The notes under the pieces are model-generated. The model made no database searches, was not told where the DNA came from, and worked only from the letters and a program-made list of their open reading frames with translations. DNA of 29,749 nt from JAWVZB01 sp033722375 (GTDB lineage: Bacteria > Actinomycetota > Nitriliruptoria > Nitriliruptorales > Nitriliruptoraceae): contig JAWVZB010000030.1 in the NCBI GenBank assembly GCA_033722375.1, forward strand, positions 1-29,749, read 5' to 3'. The translations under genes and the position numbers were made by a program. Positions 1 through 7,540 of the stretch are shown piece after piece. How positions within the stretch are numbered: position 1 is the first letter of the stretch; each line of letters starts with the position of its first letter.

Positions 1-68
1 AAGGCCGGCGCTGACCCGCAACCGTAGGTCGGGCACGAGGATGCTCGACGAGCCGGAACACCTGCGAC
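1..68 (+). promoter_or_regulatory. Cobalamin (B12) riboswitch, 3' portion, cut by window start
   Basis: The first 68 bases carry the conserved 3' core of the cobalamin riboswitch: GCCGGCGCTGACCCGCAACCG near the edge (positions 4-24; consensus CGCTG-CCCGCAACTG) and GAGCCGGAACACCTGC at 50-65, a good match to the B12 box (AGCCAGGAGACCTGCC). The 5' part of the aptamer lies outside the window. In this class, adenosyl- or methylcobalamin binding represses the downstream genes through transcription termination or ribosome-site sequestration. Here it precedes a five-gene ECF transporter operon by about 125 nt, which makes cobalamin the likely transported substrate. I cannot say which expression platform is used. 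Confidence 0.85.
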
Positions 69-194
69 GGAGCGAGCGGCTTCCCTATCCATCGAGGTCT
101 GTGGACGGAGCCGGTCGGATCCCTCGCGACAGCGTCGCTCCCGGATCTCGGTGCCGGTCCCGTGTCTGGACCGCTCACCGAGAGGCTCATGGTC

Positions 195-1313
195 ATGACG
201 ACCGATCTGTTCCCGGGACGCAAGGTCCCGTTCCTGTCCCTGTTCATCGCGCTCGGGCTCGTGCTCGCGGGCGCCCTCCCCGCCGTAGCGGTCACGCCCG
301 AGGAGGATCCCGACGCGGCCGCCGCCGGCTGGCTCGTCGAGAGCTACGACGACCACCCCGACTCGTTCGGCTTCGGAGGCGGCGCCGGCGACATCGCCGA
401 GCTGATCTTCGCCCTATCCGCTGCCGGCGTCGCCGGCGAACGTGCCGGCGGATTGCTGGCCGACCTCGAGGCGGCGGCTCCCGACTACCTCCCCACCGGC
501 AACGCAGCGATCGCCAAGACGCTGCTGGCGGTGCTGGTGGCCGGTGGCGATCCGACCGACTTCGCCGGCACCGACCTCGAAGCCGACCTGCGTGACGGGA
601 AGGACGACACTGGCGCGTTCGACGCCACCGCCTTCAACCAGTCCCTCGCGATCCTGGCGCTCGCAGCCACCGGGAACGGCATCCCCGCCGACGCTGTGTC
701 CTCCCTCCAGGGCCTCGCGTGCGACGACGGCGGGTACGGGTTCGACTGCTCCGGTGGCAGCGACGTCGACTCGACGGCGATGGCGGTGCAGGCCTTGCTC
801 GCCGCGGATGCGGACGCCAGCGCGGCGGTCCAGTGGCTCGCCGACGCCCAGGAGGACAACGGCTCCTTCCTCGCGTTCGGGTCGCCGAGTCCCAACAGCA
901 CCGGTCTCGCGGCGATGGCGCTGCGCGCAGCCGGCCGGACTGCCGCTGCCGACGCAGCCGCAGACTGGATGGCCACGCAGCAGGCCGGTTGCGATGAGGA
1001 GAACGCGGGCTCGATCGCCTCGCCCTTCGACGGCCAGGCGAGCCTCGAGTTCGCCACCCTCCAGGGGCTCCTGGCGTTCGCGGCGCCCCGCTACGACCAG
1101 CTCGACCTGACGGCTGCCGCCGCCGGGGTGCCCGTGGTCTGTGCGCAGGAGGTCGCCGACCCGACGACCGATACGGCGGGCGACGACACGCTCGCGACCG
1201 ATGACGACCGCATGCTCGCCGACGGGGGCGTGCCCGGTGTCGGACTGGCGCTGCTCGCAGCGCTGCTCGTCGCCGGTGGTCTGACGTTGGTGAGGATCCG
1301 CGAGGACACATGA
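195..1313 (+). CDS. Secreted membrane-anchored alpha/alpha-barrel protein (prenyltransferase/squalene-oxidase repeat type), probable B12-binding subunit
   Basis: The protein has 372 aa. Residues 1-33 are a Sec signal peptide (basic PGRK, then a hydrophobic run ending in PAVA). The body has repeated helical pairs with Gly/Phe-rich turns (GSFGFG-like, DDGGYGFDC, DNGSFLAFG), typical of the prenyltransferase/squalene-cyclase repeat fold, which is also the fold of the N-terminal domain of animal intrinsic factor and transcobalamin. Four Cys (GLACDD, GFDCSG, QAGCDE, VVCAQ) could form disulfides. A C-terminal hydrophobic segment followed by RIRED suggests a membrane anchor. The start is set at ATG 195 because GAGAGG lies 9 nt upstream; in-frame GTG 162 and ATG 189 are alternatives. 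It is the first gene behind the B12 riboswitch and overlaps the next gene by 4 nt (ATGA). The fold call is strong; B12 binding is inferred from context. Confidence 0.8.
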   Translation: MTTDLFPGRKVPFLSLFIALGLVLAGALPAVAVTPEEDPDAAAAGWLVESYDDHPDSFGFGGGAGDIAELIFALSAAGVAGERAGGLLADLEAAAPDYLPTGNAAIAKTLLAVLVAGGDPTDFAGTDLEADLRDGKDDTGAFDATAFNQSLAILALAATGNGIPADAVSSLQGLACDDGGYGFDCSGGSDVDSTAMAVQALLAADADASAAVQWLADAQEDNGSFLAFGSPSPNSTGLAAMALRAAGRTAAADAAADWMATQQAGCDEENAGSIASPFDGQASLEFATLQGLLAFAAPRYDQLDLTAAAAGVPVVCAQEVADPTTDTAGDDTLATDDDRMLADGGVPGVGLALLAALLVAGGLTLVRIREDT

Positions 1314-2122
1314 GCGAACGCCTGCGCAGGCTCGGCCTGGTCGCGGTGGTGGTCGCGGCCGGGCTGCTGCCGGGCGCACCGGCCGCCGCTGCCGGCGCCT
1401 GCCCGACGCTCGACGACGGGGTCACGGTGGTCGTGGACTTCCAGGACCTCGGTGGCGGCATCCACGTCCGGTGCGCCCCGGGGGACCCATCCAGTGGGTT
1501 CGCTGCCTTGACCGGGGCCGGGTTCAGCTTCGACGAGGTCGCGTCCTGGCCCGGGGTGGTCTGTCGCATCGACGGTCTGCCCGGGACCGACCGCGAGGAC
1601 TGTCAGGACATGCCACCGGGCGACGCCTACTGGGCCTACTTCCACGCCGAGCGGAGTGGATCGTGGTCGTTCAGCGGGAGCGGTGCCGGGAGCTACGACC
1701 CGGCCGTCGGCAGCGTCGAAGGGTGGTCGTTCTCGGAGGGGGGCGGGGCGCAGGAGCCGCGTGAGCCGCCACCGCCCGCACCAGCACCGCAGCCGGAACC
1801 GGAACAGGAGCCGGAGCCTGAGCCGGAGCCGGAGCCGGCCGAGGACTCGGAGCCGCAAGCGCAGCAGGAGCCGGCCGAGGAGACTCTCACAGCACCGTCT
1901 CCGACCTCAACGGTGGTGTCGCCGTCCCCGGCGGAGTCGACTGCCACGTCACCGAGTCCCACCCCAGAGCCGAGCGCGACTCCGGAGCCCGTGCCGCAAG
2001 GCGCGGCTGCGCTCGAGGAACCGCCGTCGGGGACTCCGTGGGCGACGGTGATCACGCTCGTGGTCGTCGCGCTGCTCGGGATCGGGGCGCTCGTGATCCA
2101 GCGGAGACGGGTGGGGCCATGA
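1310..2122 (+). CDS. Secreted SCO2322/DUF4430-like protein with Pro/Glu stalk and C-terminal membrane anchor
   Basis: The protein has 270 aa. It has a signal peptide (residues 1-27, ending AAAA), then a compact domain at about 30-145 with four Cys (GACP, HVRCAP, VVCRIDG, EDCQD) and the motifs VVVDFQDL, VCRIDGLPG and AYWAYFHA. These resemble the SCO2322/DUF4430 type, the beta-rich domain that forms the second half of transcobalamin-like proteins. A long low-complexity Pro/Glu/Ser/Thr stalk (about 147-240) follows, then one transmembrane helix (about 243-263) and an RRR stop-transfer. The most likely role is a cell-surface partner of the preceding barrel protein, the two together capturing a corrinoid for the ECF transporter. 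Family resemblance is by eye. The gene is joined to both neighbours by ATGA overlaps. Confidence 0.75.
   Translation: MSERLRRLGLVAVVVAAGLLPGAPAAAAGACPTLDDGVTVVVDFQDLGGGIHVRCAPGDPSSGFAALTGAGFSFDEVASWPGVVCRIDGLPGTDREDCQDMPPGDAYWAYFHAERSGSWSFSGSGAGSYDPAVGSVEGWSFSEGGGAQEPREPPPPAPAPQPEPEQEPEPEPEPEPAEDSEPQAQQEPAEETLTAPSPTSTVVSPSPAESTATSPSPTPEPSATPEPVPQGAAALEEPPSGTPWATVITLVVVALLGIGALVIQRRRVGP
1792..1840 (+). repeat. Low-complexity GAGCCG hexamer repeat coding for Glu-Pro stalk
   Basis: About eight imperfect copies of a GAGCCG-type hexamer encode a PEPEQEPEPEPEPEP run in the stalk of the SCO2322-like surface protein. Such repeats are prone to slippage, so stalk length may vary between strains. It is coding sequence, not an independent element. 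Confidence 0.7.
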
Positions 2123-3243
2123 GCGCATCCACGATCCGGCTCGGTGCCCTGCCGCGTAACGTGCATCCCGTGGCCTGGTGGATCTGGGCACTGGGGCTCG
2201 CCACGGCCGCCACGTGGACCACCAACCCCCTGTTGCTCCTCCTGATCCTCGCGACCGCCGGCGTCGTGGTCGCCGCCCGCCGGACCGACTCGCCGTGGGG
2301 ACGGTCCTTCCGTGTGTACCTCGCGCTCGGGGCGGTGGTCGTTGCCATCCGGATCGTGTTCCGCGTCCTCCTGGCCGGGGGTGGCGACACCACCGTGTTC
2401 GGGCTCCCGGAGCTGTCGCTGCCCTCGTGGCTCACCGGGGTGACCGTCGGCGGCCCGGTGACCCTGGAGGCGCTCCTCGCGGGGCTCTACGACGGTCTCC
2501 GCCTGGGCACCATGCTGGTGTGTGTGGGGGCCGCGAACGCCCTCGCGAACCCGAAGCGGCTGTTGCGGGCGGTCCCGGGTGCGCTGTACGAGATGGGCAC
2601 GGTGCTGGTCGTGGCCGCCAGCATGGGGCCACAGCTCGCCCAGAGCTCGGAGCGGGTCCGCCGCGCCCGGCGACTGCGGGGCGTCCCGACCGAGGGGCTC
2701 GCTGGTCTGCGTTCGCTCGTCGTTCCGGTGCTCGAGGACGCGTTCGAGCGCTCGCTCCGGCTCGCCGCGGCGATGGATTCCCGCGGCTACGGACGCCGCC
2801 AGGCGGTGGCGGCACGACACCGGCGCACCACGGCCGCGCTGGTCGTCGCGGGCGTCCTCGGGATCAGCATCGGGGCGTACGTCCTGCTCGACCCGACCGG
2901 GACCGGCGACATCGGCGTGCCCGTGCTCGCCGTCGGTGTGCTGAGCGGGGTGGCTGGACTGTGGTCGGGTGGCCGCTACGTCGAGACCACCCGCTACCGC
3001 CCCGACCCGTGGACCTGGCCGGAGTGGGCGGTGGTGCTGGCCGGGGTGACCGCGGCAGTCGGCGTGGTCGCTTCCGGGCGACTCCAGCCCGGCAGCCTGG
3101 CCCCGTCGGTGGCGCCGCCGACCTGGCCGGAGTTGCCGGTACTGGCCGCCGTCGCGGTGCTGATCGCGGTCGTGCCGGCGCTCGTGACGCCCGCCCCGCC
3201 GAGCGCCCCGCGGGCAGCCGCGATCCCGGAGGTGGCAGCATGA
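2119..3243 (+). CDS. ECF transporter transmembrane (T) component, CbiQ/EcfT family
   Basis: The protein has 374 aa. Hydrophobic segments appear near the N-terminus (residues ~15-60 and 65-90), and there is an additional hydrophobic region in the C-terminal third. The central cytoplasmic stretch contains RRARRLRG and, about 50 residues later, MDSRGYG; this pair of short Ala/Arg/Gly motifs in coupling helices is the EcfT hallmark that docks onto the two ATPase domains. ATG 2119 is chosen because it overlaps the previous stop (ATGA); the reading frame stays open upstream but only inside the preceding gene. The protein is longer than a typical CbiQ (~250-270 aa) because of an extra C-terminal membrane region (residues ~240-350). 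Confidence 0.88.
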   Translation: MSASTIRLGALPRNVHPVAWWIWALGLATAATWTTNPLLLLLILATAGVVVAARRTDSPWGRSFRVYLALGAVVVAIRIVFRVLLAGGGDTTVFGLPELSLPSWLTGVTVGGPVTLEALLAGLYDGLRLGTMLVCVGAANALANPKRLLRAVPGALYEMGTVLVVAASMGPQLAQSSERVRRARRLRGVPTEGLAGLRSLVVPVLEDAFERSLRLAAAMDSRGYGRRQAVAARHRRTTAALVVAGVLGISIGAYVLLDPTGTGDIGVPVLAVGVLSGVAGLWSGGRYVETTRYRPDPWTWPEWAVVLAGVTAAVGVVASGRLQPGSLAPSVAPPTWPELPVLAAVAVLIAVVPALVTPAPPSAPRAAAIPEVAA

Positions 3244-4859
3244 TCCTCCTCGATCGCGTGACCGTGACCTACGCGGGGTCGCCCCGCCCCGCGCTGCGGG
3301 ACGTCGACCTCACGATCCCCGAGGGCGAGCTGTGCCTGGTCGTCGGCCGCACTGGCATCGGCAAGTCGACCCTCCTCGGCACGCTCAACGGGCTCGTCCC
3401 GCACTTCACCGGCGGGACACTGTCGGGCCGCGTGGAGGTGGCGGGGCGCGACACCCGTGACCACCCGCCCCGCGACCTCGCGGACGCCGTCGGCTTCGTG
3501 GGCCAGGACCCCGCCGCCGGGTTCGTCACCGACGTCGTGGAGGAGGAGCTGGCCTACGGCATGGAGCAGCTCGGGCTGGACCCGGACGTGATGCGCAAGC
3601 GGGTCGAGGAGACGCTGGACCTCGTCGGGTTGGTCGATCTCCGCGATCGACCGCTGGCGGACCTCTCCGCGGGCGAGCAGCAGCGGGTCGCGATCGGGGC
3701 GGCCCTCACCCCGCACCCGTCGATCCTGGTGCTGGACGAGCCCACCTCCGCGCTGGACCCCGGAGCGGCGGAGGATGTGCTGGCGGTCCTGACCCGCTTG
3801 GTGCACGACCTCGGGATCACCGTCGTGCTCGCCGAGCACCGGCTCGAGCGGGTGGTGCAGTACGCCGATCGGGTCATCGCCGTCGAGCGCGACGGCACGG
3901 TCACGGCCGGTCGCCCCGAGGACGTCATGGCAGACTCCGACGTCGCCCCGCCGATCGTCGAGCTCGGCCGGCTGCGGAACTGGGAGCCCCTGCCCCTGTC
4001 GGTACGCGACGCTCGCCGGCGAGCCCACGAACTCCGCGACCAGTTGCGCGAGACCGAGCCGCCCCGTGACGGGCGCCATCCCGGCGATCCGGTGCTGTCC
4101 GCGCGCGGCGTGATCGTGACCTACGGCAGCGCCATCGCCGTTGCCGGTGTCGACGTCACGCTCCATGCCGGCGAGGTGACGGCCCTGATGGGACGCAATG
4201 GCTCCGGCAAGTCGTCGCTGCTGTGGGCGCTCCAGGGGACCGGACCGCGTGCTGCCGGGACCGTCGAGGTGGGGGGCGTCGACCCGGCCGCGGCCCCCGC
4301 TGAGCAGCAGCGGGAGCTCGTGGGGCTGGTCCCCCACTCACCCGTCGATCTGCTCTACCTCGAGACGGTCGAGGAGGAGTGTGCAGCCGCCGACGCCGAC
4401 AACGCCGTCGCCGACGGCACCTGTCGGGGGCATCTCGAGCGCCTGGTGGGCGGCGTGCGCCCCGACGCGCACCCCCGCGACCTCTCGGAGGGGGAGCGGC
4501 TCGCCCTCGCGCTGGCCATCCAGCTCACGGCGAGCCCGCAGGTGGTTCTGCTGGACGAGCCGACCAGGGGGCTGGACTACCCCGGCAAGGAGCAGCTCAC
4601 CGCGACGCTGCGGTCGCTGGCCGCCGACGGTCATGCGGTGATGCTCGCGACCCACGACGTCGAGTTCGTCGCCGCGGTCGCCGACCGGGTGGTCGTGCTC
4701 GCAGAGGGCGAGGTCGTGAGCGATGGCCCCACCGGGGACGTGGTCCTGTCGTCGCCGGTCTTCGCCCCGCAGGTCGCCAAGATCGTGCGGCCGTTGCCTT
4801 GGCTCACGGTCCCCGAGGTCGCGGCGGCCCTCGAGCCCCCGCTGGCGGTGGGGCGATGA
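3240..4859 (+). CDS. ECF transporter ATPase, fused A-A' (two ABC domains)
   Basis: The protein has 539 aa with two complete ABC ATPase domains in tandem. Domain 1 has Walker A GRTGIGKST (residues 36-44), signature LSAGEQQRVA, Walker B ILVLDEPTSALD and the switch His in LAEHRLE. Domain 2 has Walker A GRNGSGKSS, signature LSEGERLALALA, Walker B VVLLDEPTRGLD and LATHDVE. It therefore replaces the separate EcfA and EcfA' subunits and powers vitamin uptake through the T component. The start at ATG 3240 overlaps the T gene stop. The second signature, LSEGER, lacks the usual GQ/QR sequence but keeps the LSxGE core. Substrate assignment to cobalamin rests on the upstream riboswitch. Confidence 0.92.
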   Translation: MILLDRVTVTYAGSPRPALRDVDLTIPEGELCLVVGRTGIGKSTLLGTLNGLVPHFTGGTLSGRVEVAGRDTRDHPPRDLADAVGFVGQDPAAGFVTDVVEEELAYGMEQLGLDPDVMRKRVEETLDLVGLVDLRDRPLADLSAGEQQRVAIGAALTPHPSILVLDEPTSALDPGAAEDVLAVLTRLVHDLGITVVLAEHRLERVVQYADRVIAVERDGTVTAGRPEDVMADSDVAPPIVELGRLRNWEPLPLSVRDARRRAHELRDQLRETEPPRDGRHPGDPVLSARGVIVTYGSAIAVAGVDVTLHAGEVTALMGRNGSGKSSLLWALQGTGPRAAGTVEVGGVDPAAAPAEQQRELVGLVPHSPVDLLYLETVEEECAAADADNAVADGTCRGHLERLVGGVRPDAHPRDLSEGERLALALAIQLTASPQVVLLDEPTRGLDYPGKEQLTATLRSLAADGHAVMLATHDVEFVAAVADRVVVLAEGEVVSDGPTGDVVLSSPVFAPQVAKIVRPLPWLTVPEVAAALEPPLAVGR

Positions 4860-5647
4860 CCGGCGCGGTGAGGGTCGGCTGGCGGGGCGGGCTCACCCTC
4901 GCCATCGCCTCGGCGGGCGGGCTGGTGGCGTTCCTGTGGCCGCTCGTGGTCGCCCCGGAGAGCGCGGTGGCGCACTCGGCCGACGCCCCGCTCGTGTTCG
5001 CACTGCTGCTCCCGGTCAGCCTCGCGGTGGTGCTGACGCAACTCTCCGAGGGTGGGCTCGATGCGAAGGCGGTCGCGACCCTCGGGGTTCTCACCGCGGT
5101 CGGGGCGGCCCTGCGGCCGCTGGGTGCCGGCGCCGGGGGGATCGAGCTCGTGTTCTTCGTGCTGATCGTCGGGGGGCGAGCCTTCGGTCCCGGGTTCGGC
5201 TTCGTCCTGGGCGTCGTGACTCTGCTCGCCTCCGCGCTGTTGACCGGCGGGGTCGGGCCCTGGCTGCCGTTCCAGATGCTCGGGGCGGGCTGGGTCGGCC
5301 TCGGTGCCGGGTTGCTGCCTCCGGCGCGTGATCGCGGGGAGATCGTGCTGCTCGCGCTCTACGGGGCGTTCGCCGCGCTCCTCTACGGCCTGCTGCTGAA
5401 CCTGTCGTTCTGGCCGTTCGCGACCGGACCCGGCACCGAGCTGTCGTTCGTGCCCGGTGCCCCGCTCGCGGACAACCTCGGCCGGTTCCTGGCCTTCAGC
5501 GTGACCACGTCGCTTGGCTGGGACGTCGGGCGTGCGCTCACGAACGTTGCCCTGATCGTGCTGCTCGGTCGGCCCATGCTGAACGTGCTGGCCAGGGCGA
5601 CGCGCCGGGCGTCGTTCGGGGCGCAGCCGCGCTTCGAGCCCGGCTGA
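4856..5647 (+). CDS. ECF transporter substrate-binding (S) component, probable cobalamin-specific
   Basis: The protein has 263 aa and is almost entirely membrane-embedded, with about six hydrophobic helices. Features seen in ECF S components of the predicted cobalamin (CbrT-like) group are the Arg-Pro turn in AALRPLGAG, the GRAFGPGFGFVLG segment after the third helix and the GPWLPFQMLGAGWVGLGAG stretch. It would bind the vitamin in the membrane and deliver it through the T/A-A' module encoded just upstream. The start at ATG 4856 overlaps the ATPase stop (ATGA) and it is the last gene of the operon. Family membership is fairly safe; B12 specificity is inferred from the riboswitch and the two surface proteins. 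Confidence 0.85.
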   Translation: MTGAVRVGWRGGLTLAIASAGGLVAFLWPLVVAPESAVAHSADAPLVFALLLPVSLAVVLTQLSEGGLDAKAVATLGVLTAVGAALRPLGAGAGGIELVFFVLIVGGRAFGPGFGFVLGVVTLLASALLTGGVGPWLPFQMLGAGWVGLGAGLLPPARDRGEIVLLALYGAFAALLYGLLLNLSFWPFATGPGTELSFVPGAPLADNLGRFLAFSVTTSLGWDVGRALTNVALIVLLGRPMLNVLARATRRASFGAQPRFEPG

Positions 5648-5659
5648 TGCGGTGGCGGC

Positions 5660-5675
5660 GGCCGGAGCGCCGGCC
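5660..5675 (+). terminator. Possible terminator hairpin after the ECF operon
   Basis: A perfect 6-bp inverted repeat GGCCGG-AGCG-CCGGCC lies 13 nt after the S-component stop. There is no T-run, so it would be a weak or factor-assisted terminator at best. Confidence 0.35.
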
Positions 5676-5840
5676 ATGGTCCGTCCGGCCGGTCAGCGTC
5701 CTGTACTTGCGGGAGCCGTCCCCGACAGGGTGTGTGAAGGCGCGTGTCGTGTTGGCGCGGAACCGGCCGTCTGGCGGTGAGGGCCGGACGATCTGACGTC
5801 TACAGTGGACGAGACGCGGTCGACGGGCAGGGGAGAGCCC

Positions 5841-6416
5841 ATGACAGGGAAGACCACACCACAGCAGGAGGCGGCCCGCGCTCCGTCCGCCGCCGTCACT
5901 GACGCCTCCGTCGGGCTCGAGCGTGACCCGTTCATGCGCACCCTGCTGCGTCACCTGTCCGGAACGCTCCAGGAGATCGTGGGCCTCGAGGACGCCGCCG
6001 GGTTCGTCAGCGTCGTGGGCGGCCGGATGGGCCGCGACATCAACGACATGTACCGCGCGGCTCTGGACGTCTCCTCGCTCGACCGCGAGCAGGTCGCCGA
6101 CGTCCTCGTGGACCTCAAGCAGCGCATCGAGGGCGATTTCTTCATCCTCGAGGAGGACGAGGACAAGATCGTGCTCGGCAACCGCGCCTGCCCGTTCGGC
6201 GACCGCGTGATCGACCGACCGTCGCTGTGCATGATGACCTCCAACGTGTTCGGGGCCATCGCGGCCGAGAACCTCGGGTACGCCAAGGTCGAGCTGCAAG
6301 AGGCGATCGCGCGGGGCGATCCCGGCTGCCGGGTGGTCGTCCACCTCCAGCAGACCGACGCGGCCGATGCGGCGAGGGGTCGCGAGTACTTCCCGGTGGC
6401 CGCTGGCGACGGATGA
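5841..6416 (+). CDS. MetOD1 (methanogen output domain 1)-like sensor protein
   Basis: The protein has 191 aa and is soluble. The N-terminal ~25 residues are disordered; the remainder resembles the methanogen output domain 1 family. It has FGD-type features: a helical segment around GGRMGRDINDMYR, then NRACPFG, RPSLCMMTSNVFG and GDPGCRVVVHL. These hold three conserved-looking Cys that could bind metal, heme or sense redox; that is inference. ATG 5841 is preferred over upstream GTG 5805 because AGGGGAGA (5829-5836) sits just ahead of it. It overlaps the following histidine kinase gene by ATGA, so the two are translationally coupled and probably form one sensory unit. Confidence 0.75.
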   Translation: MTGKTTPQQEAARAPSAAVTDASVGLERDPFMRTLLRHLSGTLQEIVGLEDAAGFVSVVGGRMGRDINDMYRAALDVSSLDREQVADVLVDLKQRIEGDFFILEEDEDKIVLGNRACPFGDRVIDRPSLCMMTSNVFGAIAAENLGYAKVELQEAIARGDPGCRVVVHLQQTDAADAARGREYFPVAAGDG

Positions 6417-7540
6417 GCGGCGAGGACGCTCCCGACCTCGCGGCTGTCGAGGTGGTCATCGCAGCGCTCCCGGACGCCGTCTGTGTGCTCGACCTCGACG
6501 GCGAGATCCGGGCCGCCAACGGGCGCTTCCGTCGCGAGCTCGGCGAGGGTGGGCTGCGGGAGCTGGTCGACGACCCCGGGTCTCTCGAGGCGGCCATCGG
6601 GCTGTGGTCGTCGTCGGGGTCGCCCAAGCCCACGGTCCTGACCGTCGATGGCCGGCGGTGGCGGTGTGACGGGGCGCGCCTGCGACGCGGCGGCGGGATC
6701 CTCGTGCGCTGGCAGGCCCACACCGAGGCCGTCGAGGCGTTCCGGGCCACCGCGAAGACGGTGCAGTTCGAGGCGCTCGAGCGCGCCCGTGAGCAGCTGC
6801 GGTCAGCCCTGAAGGAACTCGAGGCGACCAACGCCGCCCTACGAGCCTCCAACGACGAGCTCGAGCGGTTCGCCTCGGCGGTGTCGCACGACCTCCAGAC
6901 CCCGATGATGGTCATCTCCGCGACCGCCGAGATCTTGGTGGAGGAGCTCGAGGACGACGAGCACGGGGAGCTCGCGCAGACGATCGTCCGCAACGCCCGC
7001 CGCCTGCAATCCCAGATCCAAGGTGTGCTCGAGGTGGCACGTGCGGGCAGCGACGGAGGCGTGGAGGAGCCCGTGTCGGTCCCCGACGTCCTCGTCGACG
7101 TCGAGAGCCTGCTCCGGGACGTGATCCGGGAATCGGGTGCCGAGGTCGATACGGCCGGCGAGGTGCCCTCGCTCCCCCTGTCCCGCCCCGAAGCCGTCCA
7201 ACTGCTCCAGAACCTCGTGCACAACGCCGTGAAGTTCGGGGCACACGAGGGGACGCCGACCGTCCGCATCTCGGGGCGGCACGTCGACGGGAGTGTCGAG
7301 CTGACTGTCGAGGACGACGGCCCCGGCATCCCGGAAGGCGAGGAGGAACGTGTCTTCGACCTCTTCCACCGTGCGGATCGCGACCAGGGAGGGACCGGCA
7401 TCGGTCTCGCTACGTGCCGGCGGATCGTCGAGCGACACGGCGGCCGGATCTGGATCGAGACGAGCGAGCTCGGCGGCGCCGCCGTCAGGTTCCGGCTGCC
7501 GGTGCTCGCGTCATCGGGGGGCGACGAGCAGGGTCTGTAG
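6413..7540 (+). CDS. Soluble sensor histidine kinase (PAS-like + HisKA + HATPase)
   Basis: The protein has 375 aa with no transmembrane helix. Residues ~10-100 look like a PAS-type sensor (ALPDAVCVLDLDGEIRAANGRF, shown here only as its start ALPDAVCVLDLDG). A coiled coil runs from ~110 to 150. The HisKA box SAVSHDLQTP has the phospho-acceptor His159. The ATPase part has N box NLVHNAVKF, G1 EDDGPGIP and G2 GGTGIGLATC. It starts at ATG 6413 inside the stop of the MetOD1 gene. No response regulator lies beside it; the receiver-only protein at 11452-11892 is a candidate partner. The last 30 nt overlap the convergent thioesterase gene. Confidence 0.9.
   Translation: MSGEDAPDLAAVEVVIAALPDAVCVLDLDGEIRAANGRFRRELGEGGLRELVDDPGSLEAAIGLWSSSGSPKPTVLTVDGRRWRCDGARLRRGGGILVRWQAHTEAVEAFRATAKTVQFEALERAREQLRSALKELEATNAALRASNDELERFASAVSHDLQTPMMVISATAEILVEELEDDEHGELAQTIVRNARRLQSQIQGVLEVARAGSDGGVEEPVSVPDVLVDVESLLRDVIRESGAEVDTAGEVPSLPLSRPEAVQLLQNLVHNAVKFGAHEGTPTVRISGRHVDGSVELTVEDDGPGIPEGEEERVFDLFHRADRDQGGTGIGLATCRRIVERHGGRIWIETSELGGAAVRFRLPVLASSGGDEQGL

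Noticed and set aside
41..595. Open frame starting inside the B12 riboswitch
   Set aside because: It is Arg-rich shadow sequence overlapping the aptamer and the barrel protein gene, with no domain and no convincing ribosome site.
1792..1840. Tandem hexamers considered as a CRISPR or regulatory array
   Set aside because: They are in frame within a gene and encode a Glu-Pro stalk; there are no spacers.
2178..3239. N-terminal extension of the fused ATPase frame
   Set aside because: It overlaps the T-component gene in another frame and is Arg/Gly-rich. The ATPase homology starts at ATG 3240, which has the same ATGA overlap as the rest of the operon.
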